Below are positions 26,599-39,100 of a stretch of 64,000 nucleotides of DNA, in pieces. Where the stretch lies: the NCBI GenBank assembly GCA_009760855.2, contig WPIO01000014.1, forward strand, positions 6,238,501 through 6,302,500. The letters run 5' to 3'. Source of the DNA: Cristatella mucedo (taxonomy: Eukaryota; Bryozoa; Phylactolaemata; Cristatellidae). Position numbers and translations under genes: made by a program. Within the stretch, counting starts at the first letter, position 1. Each line of letters begins with the position of its first letter. Under the pieces are notes generated by a model. That model made no database searches. It was not told where the DNA came from and saw only the letters and a program-made list of their open reading frames with translations.

Positions 26599-27985
26599 AT
26601 GTCACAAAAGCTTGTACAGATTGGAAGTGCCAACGTCTTAAACATTATGGCGCCACGAGACTCAATCCACACAATATCTTTAAGTAAAATACAATCTAAA
26701 ATAAGCACTCTCACTAATAATCTTTTAAAACTTACTATTTTGACGACGAACGAATGAGCCGCAGACAGTATCCCGCAACAACACTGCACGGAACGGTTGA
26801 GCTTAGGCGTGTGTGACTGGCTGTCGCAGCCAGCTAAGCCTATAGACTTGGCCTAAGTCTGTAAACGTGCTTAACTAGCTCAGCTAGTGTTGTCTGACGG
26901 TGTCTCCAGCAGCGGCTGTTCTAGTGGGAGTCTCACGGAGACACAGCGGGCGAACGTGCGCATTAACGAGACTCTACTTGATTACAGCCCGCAGCAAACG
27001 ACCCGAAATATAACCTGCATCAGTGGCCCGACGATGGGCTGCTTCAATGGCTTAACTATTGGCCACAGGTGAGGCATGTGCATTAGTGTCGGGCGCTTCG
27101 CTAATTACAGCAGAAGCCGTAGGCGCACACCACACTAGCAATAGTAAAGTCGAGTAAAGCATGGGCCTGCTTGAAATAAAGATTGAAATTCTCATTCGAA
27201 AAATGTTTTAAAAATATATACAATCCATTTTGATTTTGGCGCCCCTTAATCTTGGCACTCGGGGACTTTTTTGCCCGTCCCCTTGCTTCGCCACCGGAAG
27301 TCAGTTGGATGCCTTACTCATACTGAAAGCCTCTCAGGCAGTGTGTGCGAAATAGAAATACTCTCCTGTGGAACGCTCACTAAGTCCTCGTGACTTTGTG
27401 AAGTTGTGAGAGATACATTATTTCACTAAATAATTATGGAACACATTACGACCGTCAGCATTCTGATATATCTACCACAGTCTGGTGGCATGAACTGAGC
27501 ATAGCCTATCATAGCATAGCCTGACTACGAGGCTTGTTTGAAAGTGAATGGTTTGCTCGACGTAATAGCGATAATAGGTCACTTGCATATAGACCTGGCT
27601 AAATCGAATATCAACAAGCCCGAGCCAAGTTCGTGGGTGGTTAGACATCGGATGCTGGCCAGTATAGATTCAGTTTAGCTTGCTATTATTGCAGTTTTCT
27701 AGAACTGCTGCCTGCTATTGACAGGGCATGCTCGGGTGGCTTGGGGGGAGCCCGAAGTTCTTTTAGGTGACGAAGTGGGGCTGGGTCGCCCATTTTTAAG
27801 CGATGGCCTTTTAGCCCTCATTGTTTGGGTCAGCGGGATGGGGGTGAGCTTATCTAACTTATTCTTTAAAGCCCTTAACCCACTAGTCCCATCTAGTGTC
27901 CGCGAGGATCTAGGTCGGGCTCATCTGATTCGCCTACGGGAGTTATCGGTCTTCCGATGGCCGCCAGTCTTCTTCAGCATAACCT
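26599..27985. other. No supportable gene
   Basis: Short frames only. A weak family 2 LINE tail ('gaaagcctctcaggcagtgtgtgcg') may lie near 27325-27375. Confidence 0.35.
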
Positions 27986-28834
27986 CTACCAAATTACCCA
28001 GGCTGCCCATACTCGGAAGACGAAGAGTCCTTCGTCAAAAGACTTTCCAGCAGAGAAGTAAGTGTCGGCCAAGCAATAACGATACTGAATGCAAGTGCAG
28101 CCAGGATAGGATTGCCTTATGTATAGCTTCATTCTAGCAAGCCCCACTAGCTCTACCTCACACCTGAGTGATCGCGGAATAATTTCCTTCGCTAGGGTAG
28201 TAAAAAGAACATTCGCGGTGCACCTCTGATTCTTATATAAAGAGCTCATAGTTTCCCACAAAGAGGGAGTCTCGTGGAACGCGAGGATTATTTCGCCGAT
28301 CATACTCGCCATGCCTTTCAAAGCGATGAAGAAGGCTCGCTCTTATCGGCGCCTTTGATTGGTCATTAGTTTGTCGCTTTCATTTGTCGTGACGCCGGCT
28401 TGGCAAATAAGTGCAGCCATGACGAGCTCTTCCATCTTCGTTGGATCATCCACCAGTCTTATACAACGTCCCAGTCTTGGTGAAGTGTCCACCAGAGACT
28501 GAAGCAAGACTAAAGAAGAACCGAAGCAAGTGGGATCGTGCAAAATCAGCTTTTGACCCAGAATTTTTTCGTTGTACTGGTGCGAGCCCTTAATGTCACG
28601 CTCAGCTTGCTGCCATGACTCCATGAAGTCGTTGCCAGGCCATTGGTTAGTGAAACTTGCCCTTGTCGTTAGAATTCTTTTTTTTGTAGTTTTGATGTAA
28701 ATATAATTTTCGCAGTTTTGGTTGTTTTGAATTTTTTGGATATTGCTAATGCGGCGGCGATCAAATGAGGTAGAAGTAAAACAGCCGAGGATCAGTTGGG
28801 TAGGCGCGAACTTAACATGATGAGTGGCCCTCAT
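27986..28834 (-). pseudogene. Candidate MADF-domain gene or pseudogene, frame broken by one stop
   Basis: Two minus-strand frames, 28834-28343 and 28321-27986, are in the same phase and are separated only by a TAA at 28345-28343. They would otherwise form about 280 codons. The downstream part contains 'MIGEIILAFHETPSLWETMS' and 'SLYKNQRCTANVLFTTLAKE', which fit the MADF pattern (..LW(D/E)...S..YKN....A...(L/I)AKE..). The upstream part (for example 'NQWPGNDFMESWQQAERDIK' and 'LHDPTCFGSSLVLLQSLVD') is not recognised. It is unusually long for a chance open frame here. The stop may mark a decayed gene, an unseen intron boundary or a sequence error. The function, if any, would be DNA binding; this is inference. 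Confidence 0.35.
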
Positions 28835-30134
28835 AGTAAATTTCGGAGTGACGTTGTTCGTAGAAAAGGCTAATATCTTTTAAATTAATCAATAGTCAGA
28901 GGCTTACTGGTGCGACTTATGAGATTCGATATAGGTCTTGATTTTAACTGGCTTCACGATTTAAATCTGATTTAAATTCATTGGCAATGCTAAATATATG
29001 GAATTTACTGTAATTAATTTTAATCAAACCAGCTTAGGAGTATTTAGGGCATGAACTATGTTATCTTATGAGACAGTAATGCTCTTACGCTACAGGCCTT
29101 CAAATAATAAGAGAAGCACGACGTCTCTATACTCGGTCAGAGCTACTACTATTTGGTTTGTGGATTAAGGCAGGCAGTGGCTTATGCTGAAAAGCGAATA
29201 GAATCATTGTAGAGTATGGACTAGATTATAGCCTTATTAGTTTTCTTGTAGAAAAATTAGTTTGCTACCACAAGTTGTTAAAGCCCGAAGCCATTGTGGA
29301 TGTACAAGCAATTAAGCGTGGCAATATAAATCTCAAATAGTTCGGTTCGCCGCCGGATCGCGAATGAGTTAAATTGCATTTGCCGACTGCGGGAGCGCTC
29401 AAAGACGTTCACGTTCTGGTGCTCAGAGTCTGGAGATTAGGCAATGAGTAAGCACAATTCTGAAATTCTTCATCAATTTCTTTCAAAAAGCGCAGGGCGA
29501 ACGTTCATCATGCACTGTCCAAAAGGGCAGCACTATACTGGAGCTTATAGCGCAAAACGCACATGAGACGGATGGTAAAGAGACAAACTAGTGCGTAGGC
29601 TCACTGGCGTATGCCAGTGGAGCTCCTGCGGGTACCGTTTCTGGCTCGCATTTTTGTTTATCGGGGGTGGGTGGGGTGGTGTGGTGTGGCTCGATCAGCT
29701 CCGGCGAAAGTGAGCACAACTCGTAAGCTCACTTTAGCAACCAATCAAGAAGTTCAGCGCACCCACGATGCCTAGCGAAAATTATGACGCTCGCACCAAA
29801 CAGCGCTCAAGCCCTAGGGGAGGGTAAGGAGACTTCGCGGCGGTGAGACCGTCCTCGAGGCTCACCTCAAGGACAGTCCCACCCCTCCCACGATTTCGAT
29901 GGTATGCTATTCACATTCGTGATCACTGCCACATCAAGTCAAAGGAAATTTGACATATGCAAAACTTCAAGTCATTTGTGAACACGATTGAACAGGGTGG
30001 TTTTATTTTAGGTCATCGGGTGGGCGAGTCGCAAACCTACCCCTGACCGAGGGGCGGGGTGAGCTCGCTTTCTACTTCGGGAGGCAGAATTGCGCCTCCG
30101 CATTTCCTGATGTGCTAGTGGCGCCTGTTTTAAA
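28835..30134. other. 5' flank of NUF2; no gene seen
   Basis: The left part is AT-rich. From about 29600 the sequence becomes GC-rich with G-runs ('gggggtgggtggggtggtgtgg' region at 29664-29685), consistent with a promoter or 5' untranslated region of NUF2. No specific promoter element is claimed. Confidence 0.45.
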
Positions 30135-33100
30135 ATGTCCAACGTTTTCGTGTTTCCCCTCCTCAAGGCGGCGGAGATTGCGTCCAGTCTTCAAGAGCTG
30201 CTTCAGGACCAGAAATTTTCTATCAGCCGGGAGGATATAGTTAAGCCCGTTGTAAGTTCGCGGCACCCTTGCGCTAGAGACCTGTAGTCGAGCTTGAGCA
30301 GACCCATTTCGATATCTCACTCCGCTGGGTAGCTCAATGACACGGTCCTTAGTGGCGCAGCGTCAAGTGTGCGTGCAGCATTTCTTGCGCGTTGCGCTCT
30401 GAATTCACATACTTTGTAGCGGTCGAGCTCGGCCTGGCCTGAGTGCTGCCGACTGAGCCTCTAAAATTAACAAGGCTTTTTTGCTGCGCATATTTCTTTT
30501 CTGCCTTTAGCGCCATCTCCACTGGCCGTGAATTGGTGAACCATCTCTAAATTTTGTGACGCGCCAGCTTAGACCAGCTGCTTTAGACTCTCGTCCGGCG
30601 TTCCTACATTGTAAATGTCGCGGTCGATATGTAGCAGAAGCGTGTTCAGAACAAAGGCGAGGGGTTCTGTACAGAGGCATTCGTAAGCTACACTCACTGC
30701 AGAGGTTTTCACCAAAATTCTGGCAGCACTATGGTACAGGTATTTTTTTCATCGCAACGTCATCGTTGCCCGCACGCATGTCGCAGTTCTGCTGAGAACG
30801 TAATGGCTCTCAGCAGTTCTGGCGTCATCTCTTTAAATAAAATAAATAAATACAAGCTGATTTAAGATTTAACAGCCTCTTTTTGTATAGCGGCTATCAC
30901 CACCGCTTGCAGCGGCGATAAAGGATCGCCCACCACAGGATTCGAAACCATGAGCAAGAGCAACCACCTTACCTAGTGAGCCATTACGATCTCTTTGAAG
31001 TCGTTTGCGCTCGGATCGCTCTAGACGAGCCTAATAAACTTGGCCCTCGCAAATGACGTCAGTTTACCTCCAAATATTGACTGATCCGGAGGAAAGCCGG
31101 AAACCACAAGTCAAGGTAGAAATAAGACTAAGCATTGCGTAGTGTTCATTTCCCGAGAACAAGCTCGGGCTCTTTGCTGCTGTCGAGGCAAGAATGTTAA
31201 TCACTCACAAGTTTTAATAATAGACGCTCTTATGTCGATGCAAGAAACACACGCTATACAGCCCAGACTTTGTTTGACCATGCTAGCTGGCAAGTATCGG
31301 TGAGGGGGGCTCTAGCTGCCTCTGCACCTGCATTTTCTTCCACCCACTCCCTTTGACTTTGTAGGTTGCGAGTTAATTTGTGGAGCCCGGGATTCACTTC
31401 TTATGCTGGTGTTTTGTACAGCAGCTTCATTTTGTGTATTCTGCCCCAAGTAGTAAGTAGATCGTAGCTATTGCTTTTGTGAACACTCTGGTACTAAATT
31501 GGCGACTCCTTAGTATATAACCTATTAACTGTTTTCACCTTTAGTTGAGCAGTTCAAAGTATATTTTATAGGAGAGCAATTGCAGTTTTCAATAAACCGA
31601 ATCGTCCAATTCTCGAATATTTTCGGAACCAGCGCCTGCAAAATCATAAGTGGTAGCTTAGTGGCTGGTAGTTTATGGATAAAGGCAACCGGCTGCCGAG
31701 TTATTATGCTGCAGCTTGTTTGCCACGGAGCCGTGGGCGTGCAGAGAACCGTCATTGATGCCACAGAATCAGGAACCGATGAGCCTAGTCTATTGCTGAA
31801 AGCGATCGTGTGACCGCAGGTCATGGTATCTTCAGTCACAGGCGTGCAGGTACTGCATTCCGTGTTCTCATATGGCTGCTCAGGTACTGCATTCCGTGTT
31901 CTCATATGGCTGCTTAGCGATAGTGGATGCTCCCGTTGATGCTTCTTTGGAGTAGGGCAGAGATGGAAAGGTTATTGATTCACCGACTCTTCCCGGCCAT
32001 TGCCACTGCTGCTCTGCTCAGCTTTTTGCTGCTCTGCCAGTTTCATCTCTGTTTCTCAAAAGCCATCGGGGGGGGGGGCTTGCCTTCATGCCAGTACTCG
32101 TTTTTTGATTAAGTTAGCCTACGGTGGCCGACACTTGCAGTGGTTGCCAGCATTATCAGACTTTGCAGATTTAGTGTCTGGCTACAACGCAACAAATTAT
32201 GGCCTTTTTTGGTTATTCCTGGAGAGAGCTGCAATGGCTATGCAAACGTGACTGGCGACTCTCCTCTCGCTTCCGACTCTCCTCTCCCTCCAGCACACCT
32301 GCAGCCAGTTTCTTCACCAAGACTCATCTTGCTGCAAGTACCTGCTAGATTCACTCGATTGATTTCAATGGTCTTTTGGTAGCTGGTCTAACAGGATATG
32401 ATTAGTTCCACATTGGCTTAGGGTACTGGTGTTTGCTACCGGAGCAACAAATTTGCAGCAAGGGCTTAATGTCCTGCTAGACATCATTGGCAATCAAAAT
32501 TTCCATTGCTGGATATGATCTGCTTGGTTACGACATTATTGTTCTGTTTTAATTGCTTGTTCTACATGGAAGTTTTCCTGCATTGCTTGTGCTAGCTCTT
32601 TGGAGATACACGGACCATAGTTATGTGATACGTTATTATTAATCAAGGAATCTGTTTTGCAGCCTGAAAAAATTCAAGCCCTCATCAGAGCTATCATTTC
32701 GCTCGTGTACGACCGGCAATACCTCTATGTGATCCCCCAACAGGTATGCTATGTGTAGGGTGGGGAGGCACTGGATGCGATTCTACCACTCATTCTTGTA
32801 ATGTCTTATATACAGTTTCCTGCTATTTGTGGGAGCTTGCAGAATGGGTTTAGCTTCTCTTGGGACATCGAAAAGGAGCGTAGACCAAGACAGTTGAGCG
32901 TTTTAGCAGTTGATCGTGTTTACCGTTCTGCAAAATCGCCCTGTAGCTCACAAGGCAGCAGGTTATAGGCAAGATAATGGGTACCGTATTTAAGCATTTT
33001 TGAGGTTGTATTAGTGGCAGTACCTAACAATGTCATGCTTCAGAAGCTATTTTGTACAGATCCTTTGACAATTTTGCAGCAGTGCAGTGACGACTAGTTC

Positions 33101-36013
33101 AGAACGTCCCTCAACCTGCGACTACTCACGGCATCATGAAAAACTAGATTTAGCCTTGGTCTTTTAATCCTTGGGAAACTTATGATAAGATTAATCTGCT
33201 TGAAGCGTCGTGATAGCCCAGGAGGTAAGGTGCTCGCTCTTCCTGACCGAGGTCGTGGGTTCGAATCCTGCAATGGGCGATCCTTTATTTCCAGCTGCAA
33301 GCGGTGGTGATAGCCGTTAAGGCTCTTCTGCCGCTATAAAATAAGCTTGGAAAAAAGCTAATACTGTTTTTATTTTTTTTAACATTTTATGAGCCATTGT
33401 TACTGCTCAAGAATGTGTTGCAGAATGAAGAAACAAGTTCCGATAATTCCTAGGCTCGTTAGAAAGAAGCCAGCCAGGAAACTGAAGGTATGAGAGCTGG
33501 TAGAACACAGGATTTCATGCAGTAACGTATGCTGCTGCACGGCTACACCGTAGGAAGCAATGCCATCGATGCAGTCAAACCCTGTAGCTGTGCTGACTAA
33601 TTGCTGGCTGCCGAAAAGCTTATGTTCTTAGGAGATAGCTCCTGTGTGTCGCTATCGGACCGAATGAAGTCAGCCTGTAAGCACGTAGCTGGCCGATCCT
33701 GAATCTCGTCGTCCAAGTTTGAATTCCTGGAAAGGATAGAAATACAGATTTCACATTTTTTGTATCACCAACTTGTCATTAATAAAACTGGCTTTGAAGC
33801 CCGGTGGACTTGAGCTGACCTGGCAGCTCCGTGGGACAGAGCTGCCTGCTTTCTGGATCAGCATGTGCATTTAGCTGCTCAGTGAGCCAACTTTGCCAGG
33901 CATTTACAGTCGCTGCAGCTGAAGTAGCCAGAGTTTTTCTGTTTCGTGTGTGCACTGTATAAAAAAAAGGTAAAATCGCATGTGAGCACGTGTACGTACA
34001 CTTCAGGCTCGCGGCTACTCGTCGCTGGATCGTTGTATCGTTTGCTACTTACAGCCTTGTTTTCTGCAGGGTAGTGAATATTCCTTTGAGAACAGCAGCG
34101 AACCGAATTCTGCAGCTCTGCTGATTAACACTACCTGCATTGCGTGAGTAGCCAGGCATCCCTTGCCAGCACTGCTTCTTGTGTGTCCCATACTATTCGA
34201 TTCTGCTGAGCTGCTGCCATACTTTACTATTATCACCAATGGACTTTTGGGCTGTGCTTTTAAATACAGTAGACTACACACAGTATACAGTTGTGCTGCC
34301 CTCTGTCAGAACTGGTTAGTAGCACTAGTTTCAAAATGCAGAGTGACCGCAGGCTGTCTGCCGTTAGGTTGAACACCGATAAAGAGTTTTGCCTCGAGTG
34401 GGGAACGAATCCGCAACCTTTGGGTGACTGATCGAATGCTCTAACCGAGCCCTCTTTTAGCACTTCGGTATGCAAGTATGGCTCACCTTAGCACATGTTT
34501 GATGTCGTTATCTTTTTATATTTGCATTTGTTTTCAGCAAGTCCCATCTATATGTTCAAGTGACTGTGCATGTTGTTTATATCAGCTCTTGGCTGCCTAT
34601 ATATAATACTGGCATTGTTGCCTGCTAGGTCGCCTAATTGGGTGATGCCGTGAACTGTAGACTATGCCGTCCAACATTAGTTGGAGCAACATTTCCAACT
34701 GCAACACCAAGTCATTAGTACCGGTAGAGTTTAGCCCTAGGAACTGTCAATGATTGATCTGTCATCGACTTAAACTTGCTTCGACTTTTAGATGGCAGTT
34801 GAAGGGTCAGCCCAATGATGAACATGTACATGGAATGTCCTTCATAGGCTCGAATAGTACCACTATAGGGGCACTGGAAAAATGAATAGGAACTTGCTAA
34901 GGAATAAAGCTGCCCTAGCCAAGATTTTGCCAACTGTCTGAATGACTCATGAGTGATATGGCACGTTTTTGTGCTTAGTCTTCTCTCACCATGCAGGAAG
35001 TAGCACGGTACTGCACATCTCCTATAGAGCTTCCCTCAACTTGCCAATGTGTATGTAGATAGTATTACCAGTGAGCCGTTTTTTTATGGTAGTCTCATCT
35101 AAAAGAGGCTAGTCTGCTCCATTTTGCAGTTCTCAGAATAGCTTCTGGCTGCTGTGCAATTACGGCTTTCTTACCCCTTTTGGCCGAAGACCCGCTGAAT
35201 GAAAAAAAGCACTGCACGAAAAATGTGGGTGCAGCTGTTGGCAGCTGATTTTTTTTAATGTGCTACCAGCCACATTTTTCTGCCTGCCACACTGGCCTCA
35301 CTTGGAGAGATATAATTTCCAGCTGCTGTCTTGTGCCTTGCAGTCGCCGCCTTCTCTCACGACTCGGCATGGCAGACTTCACCATTGCCGATCTCGTTCG
35401 ACCTCAAACCAAGCGCTTGGTACAGGTGCTCTCTGCACTAACCAACTTCGTATGCTTCCGGAAAGCACGCCTGTCGATCTACGAAAGCGCTTGCTATGAT
35501 CGAGTGAGTCGAAGGTATGAACTGCAGCGGCTGAATGAGGAGATCGTTCGAGAGCAGCAGCGCATCGACAGTCTGCGCAGGGAGGCATCCGACCGGGCCA
35601 TCGTCACGCAGCAGGTAAGCCATCCTAGCAGCGGGGGCACAACTTACTCTGCCATTCGGCTCTGAGCCTGCAGCAGCTCTGCTTGCTGATGCTGCTGCAG
35701 CAGCCCTTCGCTTGCCACTCCCCGCCTGACCCTGAGATGGCAGAAAGTCACGTGACTCGAGCTATCCCTGAACGGCCAGCGATATTGTAGCTACAAGTCG
35801 TGCTCACAGAGAGGACTGCAGAAATGAAGACGGCCAAGAACAATATGCTCGAGGTGGAGAACCGTGTGTACAAGCTGAAAATGGAAATGGCTATGACTCG
35901 CTCATCACTGGTGAGACCTGTGTAGCGCCACTTAGCTGGAAATGAGGGGCCGGCCCTGGGTGTTCTTGGCCAGATTGCTTGCCCAATGTCGTCGTATGAG
36001 TAGCAAATGTGAT

Positions 36014-36101
<88 letters not shown>

Positions 36102-39100
36102 CCTCTCACACATCTCTGTCTATCTTGTCTCTCCATCTCTCCCTCTCTCTCCCTCACACACGCTTTGTCAGTCTCCTACTCGTTCTATCTTTGCTCCTTT
36201 TCTCTCCCTTTTTTTTGTCTTGCCTTCTCTTTTACTCTCTGGCTCTCGTCTCTTACTTTCCCTCCATCTTATCTCTCAGTCGTTTTCTGCCCTCACATTC
36301 TCTCTCTTTCACTCTCTGTTTTATCCATCACACACAACTCACTCCACTATGTCAATCTCTCTTTCTTTTCTCCATTGCTCTTGTGCTTGCCCTTGCTCTC
36401 TGCCTTTTTCCTTTATCTTGCTTATGCTTCTTGTCTGGCGATTGCCTCATGCTAAGCCTCACGGACGGTGGTGAATAACTGTGTACATGCTGCTCTTCAA
36501 TTTCGTTTGACTAGGAGGAAGTCAATACGAAGATACTCGCCACCAAAGAAAGGTGCAGCCAACTGAAGCAGAAGATCTTTCCATCGCGAGAGCATTTTGC
36601 TAAAGAACTGGCTGAACTAGCCGACGATGTGAATAGGCTACAGGTAAGCGATGATCTTTGTCCATTCATATCAATACTCTGGAGTCTTCCACTGAGATAA
36701 GACCTGAACCATTGCAATACAGTGCCAGTGATGCCCAGGCGAGATGAGAGATGTTCAAGAAAGACGTGGTGATAGTATCAGAAGCTGCCGAAAGATCGAG
36801 CAAAACGAGCAGATAATCTAATTACACTTACCCGCAAAAGTATTTACGAGGTTCATTAGACAGTCTTATTTAGTAGCTATTCACTCTCTGAGGTCCCCCA
36901 CCCGTGTGGGCCGGCTTTTACATAAACCTTATTTTTTTTTACATAAAAAATGGACCCAATGTCGATGGCCGTGTCTACGATAACTGTTTGAAACAAAAAC
37001 ACCCCGGCAGCCTGGAACGATACCTTATCTTTTAAAATGGCAGGACTTGAATTTCGAAAGAGCTAAATAGTGAAATCGAAGGCCAGATCATGGCCTATCA
37101 CAAGATGGGTCTTAGCAATGTGAATGTGGCACGGAAGCTTTGTTTAAGTCTGAGGGATCGGTTAGTTATAACATGAAGTATTTACAGGGTGGTAGAATGG
37201 ATGTCTTACCACTCTGCAGTCGCCCATTTTCGACGATAAAAAAAGATGACCGTTTGCTAAAACTGGCTGCACTTATTCAAAGGAAAGCACCACTTCGAGC
37301 TCTCTCCAAGACCTCAGAAGAGGCCATCGGCAAGGCTGCAAGTGTTGATACGGCCTGTAGGAAGATTACGGAGCACGGCGTTTACAGGAGAGTTAATAAA
37401 CGCAGGCCATTAATTTACAAATGACAACGAAATTGCCGTCTGCAGTGGGCCCGAAAACACGCCCACTTTACAGCTGCCGACTGGAGCAGTATTCTATGGA
37501 CCGATAAAAGTAAATTCATGGGTTACGGAGATGGCAAGCAGAAGATTAGTCAATCGAAGAAAAGGCAACAGTGCCACCGGACTGCTTGCAATCTACACTC
37601 AAGTAAGGAGGTGGAAGTGTGATTGTTTTGTCTTGTTTTTCAGCCTCCGGCATAGAAACTCTATGCCGAATCAACGGGGTTATGGAAAGAAACATGTTCA
37701 TGGACATAGTAAAAAATGTTGGTATGCCCTGTTCAAGAGCTCTTGTGGGGGAGGACTACATTTAGTACATAGATAATTATCCCAAGCATACTGAAGGTGC
37801 AATGAAGCAATTCTTTGCCGATTCAGGTGTCCCGAGTCCTCAGTTGGCCAACCTAATCTCCCAATCTCAACCCTATTGAGCATCTGTGGGACAGGTTGGA
37901 GCACTCACTTAGAACTGAAAACAGCATCTCGTCTTCCCCCGAGCAGCTTTTTGGTCGGCTTAAGCATCTATGCGACTGCATTACTCCGGATGTTCGTTGG
38001 AAGCTGACTGAGTCAATGCCCTGGCAAATAAATGAAGTCATAAAGAATAGGAGTGGTCCGACCTCCTATTGATGTGAGTACTCATTAGTGCATGTATAAT
38101 CGTAGTTCCTATAATAGAAAATATTAAAACACCTCGTGCACATGTTTTCAGTGCTGTTCGACGAAGAGCAAGTCAATCAACTGACAGGACAGGGGCTTGG
38201 TGGTGGTACCTATTCACCCCCCCCTAAATACTTTTGTGTTTGAGTGTAAGTTTGCATTCCTAAGTAAGTCCTTATATGTTTAATTGTTATGTGCTTTAAG
38301 AGTCTTGTGCTTGTGGATAGCCATATAGCATAGAGATATATGTCGTTGCTACATGCCTCTTTCTTGGACCCTTAGATTGAAGTAGCATCAGTAAAACTCG
38401 TGTTCCCTGATGCACCCATGGATATGGGTGTGTCTGAACTAATTTCTTAGTTCCACCCTCCTCATACCCTCAGGTCTTCTCAGGACAGCATATGGCTGTT
38501 CCTTTCTTTCAAGTCAATTATCTTGGTAGCTGAAACGTTTTGCTATATGAGTCTTATACTACGGAATTCAGTACCACAATTATTTCGCTGAGCGTCTTCC
38601 TTGATGCCAACTCAGGCACACCCACACCAGCCGATTTGTGCTGCTACTTCCTTTGTGCTGCTCATTTCTCCAGTTGTCTTCCTGACCCTGCTATTCTTCT
38701 TTTTTTGTCTTTTTGGCATGAGCTTAAGTCTGTTAGCTACCTCGTGTACACCCAAAGCCACTCAGACTTTGAGGGCACTGTTTGAAACACTCCAGCTCGA
38801 CACCCAACACACAGTCTGTGTGGCATTGTGGAGTTACAAATGTAGATAGATGTAAGAGATTGTCTGTATAATGCACAAATGTACCTTTTATTTTTCAGGA
38901 TGAGAAAAACAACATAATCCAGGACATACGTGATTTAGATGCTCGTCAAGAGTATCTATTTAGATTAGATAAAAGTGTCGAAGAAAATTTTGTCCTGCTA
39001 TCAAAACTAGAAAGTCAAGTGGCCGAAGAAAGGTTAGTCGTTTCGATACCAGTAGACATGCTTGTGCTGTAATTTTAGATACATCTTAAGGGTATTGGAA

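Noticed and set aside
29768-29823. Upstream ATG with a GTAAGG donor as an alternative first exon of NUF2
   Set aside because: It would end in phase 2 and is not needed; the ATG at 30135 matches the family N-terminus directly.
31969-32112. Frame starting MERLLIHRLFPAIATAALLS resembling a signal peptide
   Set aside because: Short, no acceptor or donor support, lies inside NUF2 intron 1 and includes a G-run; likely chance.
33425-33488. Exon-like segment (TTGCAG acceptor, GTATGA donor) in NUF2 intron 2
   Set aside because: NUF2 exons 2 and 3 already join in phase 0 and align in length with human; this segment has a stop in that phase.
34373-34462. Functional tRNA gene
   Set aside because: A-box-like and B-box-like sequences are present, but acceptor and anticodon stems do not pair convincingly; treated as a relic.
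35942-36478. 178-codon plus-strand frame rich in Leu-Ser and its minus-strand Arg-Glu counterpart
   Set aside because: Both are translations of the CT repeat in NUF2 intron 5.
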